NCBI GenBank assembly: GCA_022606135.1
Contig: JABYQN010000010.1
Span: forward strand, 1,736,001-1,800,000
Reading direction: 5' to 3'
DNA from: Fomes fomentarius
Lineage: Eukaryota > Basidiomycota > Agaricomycetes > Polyporales > Polyporaceae
Length of the DNA: 64,000 bases
In this document: positions 1 to 12,385 of the stretch, in pieces
Layout of the letters: each line of letters starts with the position of its first letter
Numbering within the stretch: position 1 is the stretch's first letter
Notes under the pieces: model-generated
Told to the model about the DNA's origin: nothing
Database searches by the model: none
Seen by the model: only the letters and a program-made list of their open reading frames with translations
Made by a program: the position numbers and the translations under genes

Positions 1-1730
1 AGCTCTGCCAACGCACTCATCTCCAACAACTTGACCGCACTCGGCTACAATTGTGAGTTCATCAATTGTTGGGCGTCATGACATGATCCGTTCAGTGGCT
101 ATCCTGTACCCTTCGGCTCGTTCAAAGATGTGCTTGTGGACGATTGTGAGTCCCGTTAGTTGTATGCATGCATGAATGGAGTGTGAAGACGCCTCGGTAG
201 GCTGGCAAGCCGACGCCCGCGACACTGAGACCGGTGCGCCTGTGGAGAACAAGGACAAATTCCCGAACGGTATCAAGGACGTTGCAGACAAAGTTCATGA
301 TCTGGGCCTTAAGGTGCGTCCGAGGTGCATGTACCCAGAAATCCATTCCAATCATCCCGTGTAGATCGGAATATATAGCAGCGCTGGAACGTGAGTGCTC
401 CCGAAACAGAACGGAAATAGTGCCGCAGACTCAACGTTCCGTCCATCACTAGTTACACTTGCGGCGGCAAATTCGGCTCGCTCGGCTTCGAGGAAATCGA
501 CGCGAAGACGTACGCATCGTGGGGTATCGACTATCTGAAGTATGATAACTGTTACAATGAGGGTCGAGCGGGCACACCCCAGATCTCCTATGAGCGGTAC
601 AACAACATGTCCCGCGCTCTGAACGCTACCGGGCGTCCGATTTTGTACTCCATGTGCAACTGGGGAGAAGACGGCCCCTGGAACTTCGCCGTTGTATGTA
701 TGCACGTTCAACTATCGACAAGCGACGCTCATTGCTCTATAGAATATCGCTAATAGCTGGCGTATCTCGGGAGATATCTATGATGTATGTGTCCCACTCT
801 TGTCACAGACCAAGTTCGTCTCAATGCTGTGTTGACAGAATTTCGACCGTTACGACGACCGGTGCCCATGCACAGATATGCTGGATTGCAAACTGCCGGG
901 CTTCCGTAAGGCATCATATTTACTCAGTGATATTGGTCATACTGAGCGGTGCTGCTACAGATTGTGCGGTGACTCGCATCCTCGATTACTCCGCGCCGCT
1001 TGGGCAGAAGGCGGGTCGTGGGCACTGGAATGACCTCGACATGCTTGAGGTGGGCAACGGCGGAATGACGTTCGACGAATACGGTTAGCGTGGGTTTCTT
1101 CATCGCATTCTCTACTATACTCAATCATGACATTCTCAGTCACACATTTCTCTATGTGGGCGCTCGTCAAGAGTCCGCTTATCCTCGGGAATGATATCAC
1201 GAACATGGTGGGTCCTTCCTTCGGACCTCATTCGCAGTGTTTGCTCACAGATACGAGCAGTCTGACGAGACCAAGCTCATCATCTCGAATGAAGCTATCA
1301 TCGGCGTGAACCAAGACCCGAGTGGCCCTGCGATTCGCGTCTGGAAGCGTCCGGTGTCGGATGGCGGTGACCTCCAGCTGTGGTCCAGTAGTCTCAACAA
1401 CAAGTGCGTTTCTTCGTGCATGCGTTTGGCGCATACAGCCACCTGCTCACTCTCTTCACTAGCCGATTCGTCTTCGCCGTCGTCAATTCCTCGCCGTCTA
1501 ACCAAACTGTCGACATCGCGCTGGAGGACGTTTTCGTCGACCAGGGCAAACAGTTCGGGTCGGGCACGTTTACGCTATATGATCTCTGGCAGAAGGACGA
1601 GAATGACCAGTGGGGGAAGGGTATCGGCAACTTCCAGGGCCAGGTTACCGTTGATCTCGCAACGCATCAGACAAAGGTGTACCGGGCAATTCCTGTGTCA
1701 AACTCGAAGAGGGCTGCAGACGAGTTATGA
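1..1730 (+). CDS. Alpha-galactosidase, GH27, 5' partial
   Basis: Secreted-type glycoside hydrolase family 27 enzyme that removes terminal alpha-1,6-galactose from galactomannan and raffinose-type sugars. Readable exons are 1-52, 128-145, 201-313, 365-390, 453-693, 743-784, 839-905, 961-1083, 1140-1207, 1261-1403 and 1463-1730, all with GT-AG ends. Diagnostic segments are VDDCWQADAR, the nucleophile block YLKYDNC (Asp), the acid/base block SWRISGDIYD (Asp), WNDLDMLEVGNGG and LGNDITNM, followed by a C-terminal beta-sandwich ending in a stop at 1728-1730. The signal peptide and first residues lie outside the window. An 18-nt exon (128-145) is among the inferred exons; its reading restores the family motif NYVLVDDCW across both junctions, which supports it. 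The family assignment is strong. Substrate preference cannot be read from sequence. Confidence 0.93.
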
Positions 1731-2354
1731 CTTGCTGTGGGTGTTGCGGTTGGCACTGCGGCCGGTATTATTGGAGTCATGTGGCTTGTGAGGACGAGGG
1801 CGAAAGGATGGCTGTTGAAGAGAAAGGTTGCATGAACATGGGCTGGTGTGATGTATGCATGGAGTGTGTGGCCAGTGCACCCGACGGCAGACACACACAC
1901 ATGGATACAACAAGGAATTTGATGGACAAGCTATACATGTATCGTACGACGGACTTCGATCGTGGTGAATGTAGTGTCTCGTCGTGTCATAACCCTCATT
2001 TTTTCTCCTGGCTTCACTGAGTGCCACCTATCATACATGCGGCGCTGCATGTGGTTCTTTTGCTGGGGCGGTTGACTTCGCAACTCAGCTGCTGTATGAA
2101 AGATACTATTTCTGCTTGGCTATTAGCATGAGCGAAAGAATGTCGGACATGTTTCAAGCAGCTCCAACACTACACTTGCCAAATAGGGTGCTTTGTCACG
2201 CCGGTGCTGAGCGGCTAAGAAGTTTGCGCCACCGTCGCTGGCGCAGGGCTGGCTAAGCGCGCTCACCGATGCAGAGCGCGCATCAACTCTTGACCTCTCC
2301 CTCTTCTACGACGGCCGCGCCTGCGCCTTGCTTTGCACTCTGCACAGGTCGACG
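1731..2354. other. Intergenic, no gene seen
   Basis: This stretch of about 620 bases holds the 3' flank of the alpha-galactosidase gene and the promoter and leader of the next gene. Both strands have only short open frames without family resemblance. Confidence 0.6.
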
Positions 2355-5326
2355 ATGCTCTTTGACCCCTCAACGGCTGGCGACCTTAAGCCATGGCTCA
2401 TCAGGACGCTTGAACCAGTGTCTGTAGCCGCGCGTCCAGCTTTCTTTTCCCGCACTCACACTGATATGTCATTGGTTTGTCTGCCAGATGCGACGCGGAG
2501 CCCGGTGCGCTCGCGGAGTACATCCTCGCCCTGCTCAAGCACAACGCGCCGGAGTCTGAGCTCAGAAAAGAGCTGACCGTGCAGCTGGAGGAGTTCTTGG
2601 AAAAAGGTGCGTGCACTCGACTTCTCGCCACATCGTGCGGTCGTTTACCTTCCGTGCGTCACTGTCTCGCACCTCTTCTCCCTCTACTGCCTCTGTCCAG
2701 AGTGCGCACCCTTCGTCGACACGCTATTTGTCGCACTGCGGTCGAAGTCGTACCTCCCCTACTCTGCCACCCCGTCCTCATCATCAGCCTCGAACTTTCC
2801 CTCCAGCTCCTCCGGCGGCGAGGCCGGGGCCATCCCCATTCCTCTCGACCTCGTGGACTCATCACAAACCTCTCCTGATCGCGGGCGGAAACGGGGCATC
2901 GACAGTGACGATTATGACTCGTACGGGCCCTCAAAAGGTGCCCGGTTAAACCAGGACGGCCAGTTCTCAAGGTATGGTGGCCGTGGAGACGGCCGGTCAT
3001 CATGGGGAGGCCGGGGCGACCGCAACGGCAATTGGGCGAGGATGGAGATGAATGGTGCAAGGGCGGACTCCATGGATGGCGGGATGGGGAGTTTGAATAT
3101 GGGCATGAATGGGCGTGGAGGGCAGAACTATCGACCACCAGACCAACGGCGGGGTATATGCCGAGACTATCATAGTACGTCTCTTCGTTCTAGATGTTTC
3201 ACTTTTCCTGATAGCAGGGGTCACCCCAGACAACGGTTATTGCGCAAGAGGTGCATACTGCAAGTATAGTCACGGCGACGACGCGGTAGTACCGACGCAG
3301 ATGTTCCCTGTGGGAGGTGGCGGTATGCCGTTCATGCCTATGATGGGCCCGGGAGGCATGCCGTTTCCTATGGGCGTCGTTGGCGGTGGTGCATATGACC
3401 CTCACGAGCGGATGGATATGCGACCAATGGACGGGCCGGGTGGACGGCCCAATGTTCGACCAGCTGTATTACCCAGGGGAACAGACGGAGAAGGTTCCAT
3501 GGGCCAGAAACCTGGTGAACTGCCTGTCATCCAAGACCTTACGCCTCAAGTACCCATGGAAGATGTTTCTCCATACAACACCGGTGAAGGCTTCCGAACA
3601 CAGCAGAAGACGCAGATGGAGGGTATCATTCCTACTGGCGACTTGAGCGGCATGAATGGCGGAGTCCTTCCTCAACACATTCCCCCACAGCAACAATTCC
3701 CTGTGGCTGATGGCAATAGTCCTTCAAGACCGTATCCCATGAATGGCCGCGGTGGTGGCTCCCGAGGACGTGGGCGCGGAATGTTTGGTGGCGATGCACA
3801 GAGCTTCCGCCCCGAGAGACGAAACGACAAGACTCTCGTGGTGGAGAAGATCCCCGAGGACAAGCTCACACTCGGTGCCGTGAACGACTGGTTTAGCAAG
3901 TTTGGCACGGTCACCAACGTTGCTGTCGATGCTCCCAGTGCGAAGGCCCTTGTCAGCTTCTCGAATCATGAAGAGGCACACAAGGCGTGGAAGTCGGAAG
4001 AGGCTGTCTTCGGCAATCGCTTCGTCAAAGTCTTCTGGCATCGGCCTATGGAGGGCCATGGTCAGGTTGGCCAACGGATGCTTGCCGCCTCCGCGCCGAT
4101 GGTCGCTCAGAGAACGGCACCCACTCCTGCGTCTACCACTCCTGCCCCCGAAGCTTCCCCCGCTCCACAAACACCGGCTACTGCCGCCCGTGCCTCTCGT
4201 GTACCTTCGACGTCATCCGCCGCCTCTACCCTTGCTGTGAAGCAGAAACTGCTCGAGCAGCAGATCGCTGAACAGAAGTCGCTCATGGCGAAGCTGTCTA
4301 CCGCGTCTCCGGAAGAAAAGAAGGAGATCATGAGCCGTCTCCGCAAGCTTGGTGAGGAGATGAAGCCGTTGTCGGCCGCCCCATCTCCGTCGCCTGCGTC
4401 CACCTCGCCTGCACCTCCGAAACGCTCAACACCGCGTATCGACGAGCAAGAACGCTTGGAGCGTGAGCGACTGGACAAGGAGCTCGAGCTGAGCGCAGCT
4501 GCTGATGGTGAGGAAGAGAGCCCAGAAGAGCTCAAGGCGAAGCTGGAGAAGCTCCAGGCGGAGGTGAGCCATTCTAGATTACCTTCCGTCGCTCAATGCA
4601 TATTACTCACATCGTTGCTCATCGTCAGGCTGCTAGTCTCGGTATCTCCGTCACGCCAGAACCATCCTACAGCAGCACGTCCTATCGGCCATACCGCGGA
4701 CGTGGGCGCGGTGCACGCGGTGGATACTACCGTGGAGCCATGCGCGGCGGTCCTCCTCGCACGAGCATGAAGCTTGACAATCGCCCGAAGAAGCTGCTCG
4801 TGAAGGGCGCGTCGCCCGAGTCCCTACAGGCTGTACGCGACTGGTACGAGGTGCGTACAGTCGTCTGCTGCGATATCTTTTATATGCAATGACGAGTGTT
4901 CTGATGGCGGATGGTGTGTAGACGACCGGGCAGGTCGAGTTGGTCGAGACGACGGACAGCAGTGACATCTTGGTGTCATTCCGGACCCGTGCTGCCGCAG
5001 AGCAGGTGCGTTTCTTCCGTGTGTGTGTGTTGTGTTGGTACGGCTGTGTCTGATGGACTATATACGTTGCGAAACAGGGCTTCGCAAAGGGCTCGCACAT
5101 TCCGTTGGTGGGCCCTGTTCAGATCTCATGGCATACTGGCCAGCCAGGGGGTACACCGACGAAGGGCCCGTCTGCTTCGCCTGCCCCTACTACATCTTCC
5201 GACGTGCACAAGAACGTCGTCGCGGACGGCGTGCCTCCCTCCATCGAGGGCTCGCATATACAAGAAGAGGTCGAGGTCGAAAGTGGAAGATGGGGCGGCG
5301 ACGACGACGGCTTCGGGATGATGTAA
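2355..5326 (+). CDS. RBM26/RBM27-type RNA-binding protein (PWI-like, CCCH, RRM)
   Basis: Nuclear RNA-binding protein of the RBM26/27 family, whose fission yeast and human members work with nuclear exosome adaptor complexes. Exons: 2355-2419, 2488-2606, 2701-3174, 3230-4563, 4629-4850, 4922-5005, 5078-5326. Domain order: an N-terminal PWI-like fold (KPWLIRTLEPV joined to CDAEPGALAEYILALLK), a low-complexity Arg/Gly/Met-rich linker, one CCCH zinc finger split by intron 3 (C-x8-C-x5-C-x3-H, GYCARGAYCKYSHG), an RRM near 3830-4060 (TLVVEKIP ... ALVSFSN), a Glu/Lys coiled coil near 4230-4360, an RGG-like RGRGRGARGGYYRGAMRGG segment and a second RRM-like C-terminal half (KKLLVKGASPESLQAVRDWYE). The start ATG at 2355 is chosen because MLFDPSTAGDLKPWL aligns with the family N-terminus; an earlier in-frame ATG at 2328 would add nine residues. 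Intron 1 uses a GTCTGT donor that is weaker than the rest. Confidence 0.88.
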
Positions 5327-5857
5327 AACCATCCCATGCCCGTCGTCCAATCGAGAAGCTTGCTGTGTACATGCGTAGCACCCGGACCGTCCGCCCGTGC
5401 TTTGGAGAGGAGACGAGCTCAAGGAGATGATGATACGCGCGACCTGCACCTGTAAATGCCTTGCCTGGTTATTTCTACATTTTTTGTAACCGCTACACTG
5501 CCCAGTTAATATTGAGACTCAAGGCGACCTCGATGTGAGGGTCGCCGCACGCCCTCTGGCGTAACAAAGCATCTAGTCCGTGTGCTCAAGAGGCTTCAAT
5601 ATGCGAGATTTTTTCTCTCCCAAGTACGGCTTTAGAATGCAAGTTTGTTGTATAATTGATCCTGCTACTGGTGTTGTCTTGTGGTATATATATCCAAGCG
5701 CAAGTGCAGGTGTGTATCGTAGGAATGCGCGTCCTGTCATGTAGTATGTATGAACCAAGCATTCCGTCTTCGATCTCTCTAATATGTGCAGGTGTGCAGA
5801 TGTGCAGTATGATAGTATAAGATACGCGAGTTTCTGAGCCGGGGTCGAGCGCCACTG
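5327..5857. other. Intergenic between convergent genes
   Basis: About 530 bases, AT-richer than the flanking exons, lying between the 3' ends of two convergent genes. It probably contains both 3' UTRs. No coding potential or RNA gene was recognised. Confidence 0.6.
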
Positions 5858-7479
5858 CTATGTCCGACTGTCCTGTGTGCTCGCCCGGTTCTTCCGCAGC
5901 TTCCCGGACGACGACGGTGGGACGCGTGTGGGAGCTGACGACGGCGGAAGCGAAGCTGAAGGGGCAAATGCTGCAGCCTGAGCTTGCAGTACGGCCATAG
6001 GTTCAGGTGCTGGAGCGGGAACGGTCGTCACGGGTACGAGTAATACGGGTGCAGGATCTCTTCCCCTCCCGTGCGAGGGTTGCAATGGCTCCCGGGGCGG
6101 ACGGGGATATGACTGGTTACTGTTGCTATAGTGCTCAGCAGCTTCGGCACCAGGCCTCCCATACATGGACGGTATGCGCGGGACAGGCGGCAGTGGCGAC
6201 CTGAGAGGCACAAAGGAGGACGGGCGCGACGATGGTGGACCGGGTGACGGCGTGCGAGAACGCGAGGGCGCGGAGACGTACACAGAGACGCTGGGCGTGG
6301 ATGGGACGGGCGGCTGTGACTGGGCACGGCGGGCCCTCGTGCTAGCGCTGTCGCTCTCCGCGAGGGAGGATGAGGACGCGACTTTGTACAGACCGCTCCT
6401 TTGTCGGGACGAGGAGCGCCTTGGGCCCACTGTGTGTCGCGAAGAGTAAGGGATCGCGCTCGTAAAGCGAGCTGATGCGGAAAAAGAATGTGATGGATGA
6501 ACTCACAGGAGGACATTCGTGAGCCGCTGCTGGCCTCTCTGTTCAAGCGCGCCATGCTTTGCGGTCGCGAGCCGGCCATGACCCACGGGTCTGCGATACT
6601 TCGGCTGCTGTCTCCACCGCTGCCGTAGAACGAGCTCGCCCGCTCGAAGGATGCTCCGCCATTCTGATACGGGTACAGGTCGGGCGCGAGTGGCGCTGGG
6701 AGCACGATTTGGATGTTACTGTGTATCGAATGCGGCGGGCCGCGGAGGGTATTCGTGGACTGGGAGTTCTGGATAGAGAGCACAGTGCCCGAGGCAGAGA
6801 CCGTCGATATAGGCCGTGAACGCGACGGGCGGGGTGGGCGGGGACGCGCCAAGGAACTGTGCACCAATGATGGAGTAGACTCGACAGAGGGATCGAAATC
6901 AGAGGGCGTCATAGGCGCGTTCACGTCTGACACGGCATCACTGAACGAACTTGCGACACTGGCCATGCTGTTGTGGGCAAGAGCGCTGTCACTGGGAAGA
7001 AAGGATGGATTTGGCGGTGCGAGGTCTGAGGACGGGGTGGGATGGGGCGAGCTCTCGGCGGAGATGGTGTCTTCGACAGCCCAACTGCTCTCCCTGGTAG
7101 GCCCATGGCTGGAGGTGAAGTCGGGACTGCTGCGAATGAGGGACGCGCTACTTGCACTGGTAGAGAGGAGATGGGAGGAGTAGAGGCGGGAATGAGGCTG
7201 GACGAGCTTATGGTCAGCCCAAGTTACTGGGCGAGGAAGAGTACTGCGGTCGGCTAAGGTGGCGAGCTGGTGTTCACGACGGTGGGCGAGGTCTTGGGCG
7301 GGAGGAAGGGGGACTGTTCTTGAGGAGCGACAGTAGCGAACGAGGAGTCGCCAAGCAAAAAGGGCGAAGACGAGAATAACAACCGAGCCCGAGACGACGG
7401 CTATGATGATGATAGTGGAGGTAGATAGTTTGCCCCCCGAGTCGGCACTCCGGCGAACGACGTACGAGACATCGGGCAT
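5858..7479 (-). CDS. Single-pass membrane protein, Ser/Pro-rich, unknown function
   Basis: I do not recognise a named family. Exons 7479-6507 and 6471-5858 join across a 35-nt intron that has GTGAGT donor and CAG acceptor; this is very short and needs transcript support. The ATG at 7479 (MPDVSYVVRR) is the first ATG in frame. A single hydrophobic segment, STIIIIAVVSGSVVILVFAL, sits at about residues 20-45, followed by a basic stop-transfer stretch (WRLLVRYCRSSR). The remainder, roughly 480 residues, is a Ser/Pro/Arg-rich cytoplasmic-type tail without recognisable catalytic motifs. The architecture resembles fungal one-pass plasma-membrane proteins with a short outer segment, but there is no Mid2/WSC ectodomain in front of the membrane segment. 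The gene is divergent from the PXA-domain gene at 8003 with about 520 bases between start codons. Confidence 0.62.
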
Positions 7480-8002
7480 AGTCTTGCTAGATAGTCTGTG
7501 AGGTCGTGGTCGACCGGGGGGAGGGGGAGAGAGCTGGATGGCAAATGAGTGTGTTGGCAAGAAGGGTGACGAGAGGGAATTAGTACATGGATTAAAAGGG
7601 ATGTTCCGCTGTTGTCTGTCAAGCTGTCCGGGTGGGCGGCGCGGGCTTCGCTAAGGCGCGGATGGCGAGAGTGTGTTGAACGGCAGTCGGAAAGGAGGAA
7701 TGAGAGCGGCGGGGGGAGAAGAAGGGAATAAAGGGTCGGGAGGCTGGAGGCAGGGCTGAGGCTGAGGCGGCTGGCAGTTGGCACTGTGCTCGCCTGCAGC
7801 TGGAGACTGAGACTGAGACTGACACTGAGACTGAGGATGCGATCCCGACTTGCATCTTCTTCTCTCAGCACCTCATCCCGTCGGGCGCCTCCGGCCTCCG
7901 AAGCTTCCCCAGGCACGCGTCCGTCCCGAGCGCCTCCCTCGGTCTCTCGGTCTCTGCGTCCGACTCGCCCCGGGCCCGACCCGCACGCGTACGGCGACGA
8001 CG
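7480..8002. promoter_or_regulatory. Shared divergent upstream region
   Basis: This 523-base interval separates two divergent start codons (7479 on the minus strand, 8003 on the plus strand), so it must hold both promoters. It includes a CTGAGACTGAGACTGACACTGAGACTGAG hexamer-type tandem at about 7803-7833 and pyrimidine-rich tracts on the plus strand near 7855-7960. No TATA box was confidently placed. Confidence 0.5.
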
Positions 8003-10027
8003 ATGGCCACAGTCCCGCCCTCTGTCCGCCGCGTCGGTCCCCGCTCAATCCAGTCCCTCGCTTCCTCCACCGCAGACAAGACCTCCAACAGGCCTCCCCC
8101 AGCAAAGCCCGTCACCCTCGCAAAACGCATCCTCTTCCCCGCCCTTCCTCCCGACGCCGACCTCCCGCCCCTCCTCCTTCATCCTGGCGCTGCCCTCGAG
8201 CTCAATCCTGAACTCTACGACTTCATCGCCCTTGCCCTGCGCGCATACGTCAATACCTGGTGGACAAAGATCACCCGTTATGACAAGGAGTTCCTCCCTG
8301 AGATCACACGAATCCTCACCGTCGTCATTCGTACTCTCGAGACCCGCCTACTAGCCACAGACCTCTCCCCACTCGTTTTCAGGGACCTACCCACACTACT
8401 TACCCAGCACTGGACCGACTACCGCAATGCGCAAGCGAAACAACATACCTCGTACGCATCTGGCGGCGCGGCATCTCTCTCCCAGCTATTCCACCAGATG
8501 CAACCCCACATGGCCCTCTCCACGGATGGTGTTTTGGATCCTGTATATGTGCGCCAAGCTGTCGACCACATACTCAAGACATGCTTGCCGTCAGAGGACT
8601 ACGAGCCTGAGACCGAGCGGTACATCGTGCGCGAGATCATCGTCAAGGTCATAGCGGGTGTGTTGCCGCGAGTCACCCAGCCGTGGTTCATCCACAAGAT
8701 CATCCTCGACCAGCTGGGTCCTGAGCAGGCCGTGGGCGAGGCGACAGAGGTGTGTACCCTGCCTTACAGCTGTCCCCTCGTACCTTGGGTCAACTTGGGT
8801 CGGCCAGGGCACGCGAGCAGAGCTAAATATACTCGCCTTGTACATAACATGCATGTGCATAGAACCCGCCGCAATATATATACCTTTGCCACCTGCGCAT
8901 GCCCTGTCCGACACAGGCCATCGCTTGGCGGACGTGCTGACAGTCACTAACTCCTCCTTTGCCCCTTCAGCCACCAGATCATGCACTCGACCTATCCGAC
9001 CGCCCAGCCTTGCAACGGCGCACCTCGCAACAGCTCTCGTTTCAGACCCTCGCCATATTCTTCCTCTCCGCGATCCAGTCCGTCTCAGGCGTGGGCTTGG
9101 CCATCCTCCACGCATACAAGCAGGCGAGAGACACAATCAAGAAGGTGAACCAGAGCAAGGCGGACGGGAACGCCACCGACGCGAAGGGAACCCTCGCAGA
9201 CCATGACATCGTCCATTCAAGAGGCGAGGGAAGCATATCTGCGCCTGCCTTGCCGGGAAGCCTCAGTGTCCCCACGACGATTCCTGCACCTGCGCCACTG
9301 CCGCCAACCCCAAAATCGGACTCGACATCGCTCCTACGCGCGCCATCGCAAACATCCAGCACGACCCTACCCTCGGGCATCTCACATACGCCTTCACCAG
9401 CACCCGCAATAGCTTCTCCACCGCCTGCACAAATACCGAATTACACTCACCCACCGCTCGCGTTCCTACTGACAGTTCTCACCCCGCCTCCACCCTCGCC
9501 TGCGCCTAGCGTAGCGCATTCCTCTCTCACAACCGCACGCGCACTAACGCACCTCCTCACACTCCTCGGCTCGCTTGCTGCTCCGTTCCTTGCCCGCCTA
9601 CTGCCCTACCTCCTCTACACACACCTCTTCTCACCAACGATGCTCGCAAATATCGTCCGCAGCGCACGCCGTGCACTCTTTCCCGAAGGCTGGCCTGCGC
9701 CACCCCCTGTCGACCCGACACCAGAAGAACAGATCGAAATGCGCGAAACGGTGCGGCGGAGGCTCCTTGAGCGTGTGCCAGGTAAGATTCCGCCTTATGG
9801 GGCTCGTACGGGACGCTTATGGGAGAGCTAATTCTGCTTCTTGTAAACCCCCCTCAGGTATGGTTACGCCATTACTTGGCCCGACACTTGCCGCGCGAGC
9901 CGCCACAATCGACGCCGCACTGGCGCCGCTGGACAATGCAGCGTGTAATGCCCACCTTGCGATCTTCATATTGGACCTTGTGCTGCTGACTGTGTTCCCG
10001 GAGATGGGTGTAAGTGAGGAGATATGA
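8003..10027 (+). CDS. PXA-domain membrane protein
   Basis: PXA domains are the membrane-associated modules found in front of PX domains in sorting nexins such as SNX13/14/25, and alone in fungal Pxa1-like proteins. Exons: 8003-8749, 8971-9781, 9858-10027. The PXA module runs from about residue 35 to 245 (LAKRILFP, ELYDFIALALRAYVNTWW, YIVREIIVKVIAGVLPRV). It is followed by an amphipathic/hydrophobic segment (FQTLAIFFLSAIQSVSGVG), a long Ser/Pro/Thr-rich linker, a hydrophobic hairpin-like segment (LTHLLTLLGSLAAPFLARLL) and a conserved-looking C-terminal helical region ending FPEMGVSEEI. No PX, RGS or nexin-C domain is present, so this is the stand-alone PXA type. A role in endosomal or vacuolar membrane organisation is inferred from the family only. 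Confidence 0.8.
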
Positions 10028-10318
10028 GGACCCTGAACCATGGACGACTTCTGTCTTCCCGGATTGGTATGTTGGTTTTGGTCTGGTGTACACTGATATA
10101 CCCGGGTACGAACTACATCACGAATGCTCATGAACGGTCATGCATACACGAAGATGCACAGTGGCGGCTTCGGTGAGCATATCGATAGGATACAGTCGGA
10201 TTAGCAATCGAGATTACATGGAAATTTCGGTTGGGCATAAGATACAACGCAAGGACTGTTCAAGCATAGACCTCTACGAGACTGCGACTTCCAACATTAC
10301 ACTCCTCGCCGCCCCCGA

Positions 10319-11204
10319 TCACAGTTTGAATGGTGTTCGCGGGTACTGCACCTTTCCTGCAGCAGCCTCGTCCAGGAACCAGTACAAATGGCCAGGGTGC
10401 ACCGGCCGGACCCGGCTCGCAGGCAAGCCCTGCTCCGGCTCGTCCAGCACAGTGTGCAGGGTATCCTGCTTGCCCGCGCCGGTCGCCACAAAGGCGATGC
10501 GCGCGGCGTGGTTCAGGACGGGGTACGTGAGCGTGATGCGTTTCGGGGGCGGCTTCGGGCTGTCCTCGATGTACGCTACCCAGCGGTCCTCCTCGCTGAG
10601 GAGCTCATGGCCGGGGAAGAGCGAGCAGGTGTGGCCGTCGGGGCCGACGCCGAGGAGGATGAGGTCGAAGATGGGGAAGCGCGCAGAGTCCTTCATGGCG
10701 AACTCGTGGATGAGCTCCTTCTCGTACGCGTCCGCGAGCTCCTCGAGGTCGTCCGCGAGGTCCGGGTTGATCGTGTGGATCTGGTGCGGGGGGATGCCCG
10801 GGGTGAGCTTGGAGAAGAGCTCGCGCACGCAGAGCGCGTGGTTCGAGTCTTCGTGGTCGAGCGGGACGACGCGCTCGTCGGCATAGAAGACGTGCCTGTG
10901 GTCGATGGGCAATCAATCGCCTCTCCCTCAGCTTTCGTTCGTTGGACCGGCGGACTATATCCTGATAAAAAGAGAGAATAGGACGGAGGTGCACGTACCA
11001 CTTGTCCCACTTGACGGCGGGGTTGTTCACGAGCCCGCTGAGCTGCATGGGGAGCGAGCCTCCGGAGAGGGCGACGGCGAAGCGGCCCTTCTTCTCGACG
11101 GACTCTTTCTGTGCTTTGATGATGAACTGCGCGAGCGCTTCGACGAGCTCGGCAGAGGTGGGGAAGGTAAGGAGAACAGGTGCGCTTGGGGCGGTGTTTG
11201 GCAT
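10319..11204 (-). CDS. 6-phosphogluconolactonase
   Basis: Second enzyme of the oxidative pentose phosphate pathway: hydrolyses 6-phosphogluconolactone to 6-phosphogluconate in the cytosol. Exons 11204-10999 and 10895-10319 join as [11 protein letters not shown] across a GTACGT...CACAG intron, which restores the family motif. Other family blocks are [11 protein letters not shown] (phosphate-binding loop), [32 protein letters not shown] and [11 protein letters not shown]. Length about 260 residues is normal for the SOL/PGL family. The gene is head-to-head with the HIT hydrolase gene, only 123 bases between start codons. 6-phosphogluconate dehydrogenase, the next enzyme of the pathway, is also in this window at 34.6 kb. 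Confidence 0.95.
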
Positions 11205-11327
11205 CGCGACGGTTTGGTGGCTCGTGTGTACGGGCGGCGGGGGAAGAGGTTTGAAGACAAAGGTGGGAGAAGACGATATCTGCCAGTTCTGTATACCGTA
11301 CGCGTGCTCGGTGTATAATCAGCACTG
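11205..11327. promoter_or_regulatory. Compact bidirectional promoter
   Basis: Only 123 bases separate the start codons of the 6-phosphogluconolactonase (minus strand) and the FHIT-type hydrolase (plus strand). All upstream control elements and both leaders must lie in it or extend into the neighbouring coding region. Confidence 0.55.
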
Positions 11328-12219
11328 ATGTCATTGGCCAAGCGGGACAAGCGAGGGCTCCTGCGCGCCTCCCGCTTCCCGCCCTCCATGTCCGCCCTCT
11401 TCTTTTCGTCCTTCGACGTCTCCCGCCAGGCTTTCTACCGCTCCGGCCTCGCTGCCGCCATCGTCAATCTGAAGCCAATCGTCCCTGGCCGTTAGTTCTT
11501 CGTCCTCCGAGCCCTCACCTCGTCTCATTGACATGCGTCCTACCACTACCTACCGCATGCTCCAGATGTCCTCGTAATACCCACACGCGTCGTACCGCGT
11601 CTCTCGGACCTCAGACACGACGAGCTCACGTCGCTCATGGCGTCCGTGCAGCGCGTCGGACGTGTGATTGAGCGTGTGTACGCAGCCGACGGGCTCACCA
11701 TTGCATGTCAGGTACGTATGTATGGTACATTCTCGTGCCTCCACCCTATTGGTCCTTCCTGTCCCTCCCAATCTCCAACTGAGCGAACCGTCATGACACC
11801 ATCACCCCTGTCTTTCGTCCCCGCGCACGCTCCTCTCTCATTTCGCTTGCTATGCTGTGCTATCCACCCGAGTTCTCAGTTCTCAAATCTTGTCCTTGCC
11901 GTGACAGGATGGGAAAGCGGCCGGCCAGACCGTGCCTCACGTCCACTTCCATCTTCTCCCTCGAAAGCTCCAGGGCGACCGCTTCACCAGGAACGACGAA
12001 GTTTACCCCGAATTGGAACGCTCTGAGGGCGGGCTCCCTGAGGACCTTCGCCAGGTCCCACAACCACTTCAGGTGGATGCGGATGAGGAGCGGAAAGCAC
12101 GCACATCAGAAGACATGGAGAAGGAGGCAAAGTGGCTAAGGACATTCTTCGAGCCCACTAAAGGAGAGTCTGGCGAAGATGAAGCGGAGATCAAGGACGA
12201 CCAGGCAGTCGTCTTGTAG
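11328..12219 (+). CDS. HIT-family dinucleoside triphosphate hydrolase (FHIT/Hnt2 type)
   Basis: Hydrolyses diadenosine polyphosphates such as Ap3A to AMP and ADP. Exons 11328-11490, 11566-11711 and 11908-12219 (donors GTTAGT and GTACGT; acceptors CCAG and ACAG). The joins give FYRSGLAAAIVNLKPIVPGH, VLVIPTRVVPRLSDL and QDGKAAGQTVPHVHFHLLPRK. The last contains the histidine triad HVHFH, the middle residue acting as nucleophile in the family. The following GDRFTRNDEVYPELE matches the Fhit branch (GDF.RND) rather than the Hint branch. The N-terminus carries about 25 extra residues before the family start (MSLAKRDKRGLLRASR...), basic and possibly organellar. Highly confident on the family. Confidence 0.92.
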
Positions 12220-12385
12220 GCGTAGATCAAATACACGTAGAATAGCTAACATGCTATAAAACATGCTCACCCCGATTCTGAGGGTATACTAGTCATTCTG
12301 GTCGTAAAAGCTCATGAAGTCGTGACACGCGGCAAAATCCCCAACGCGAGGTAATGACATCGCGGGTCAAGAGAATGATAAGTAC

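Noticed and set aside
10388..10981. 197-codon plus-strand open frame
   Set aside because: It is the GC-rich antisense shadow of 6-phosphogluconolactonase, which has strong family motifs on the other strand.
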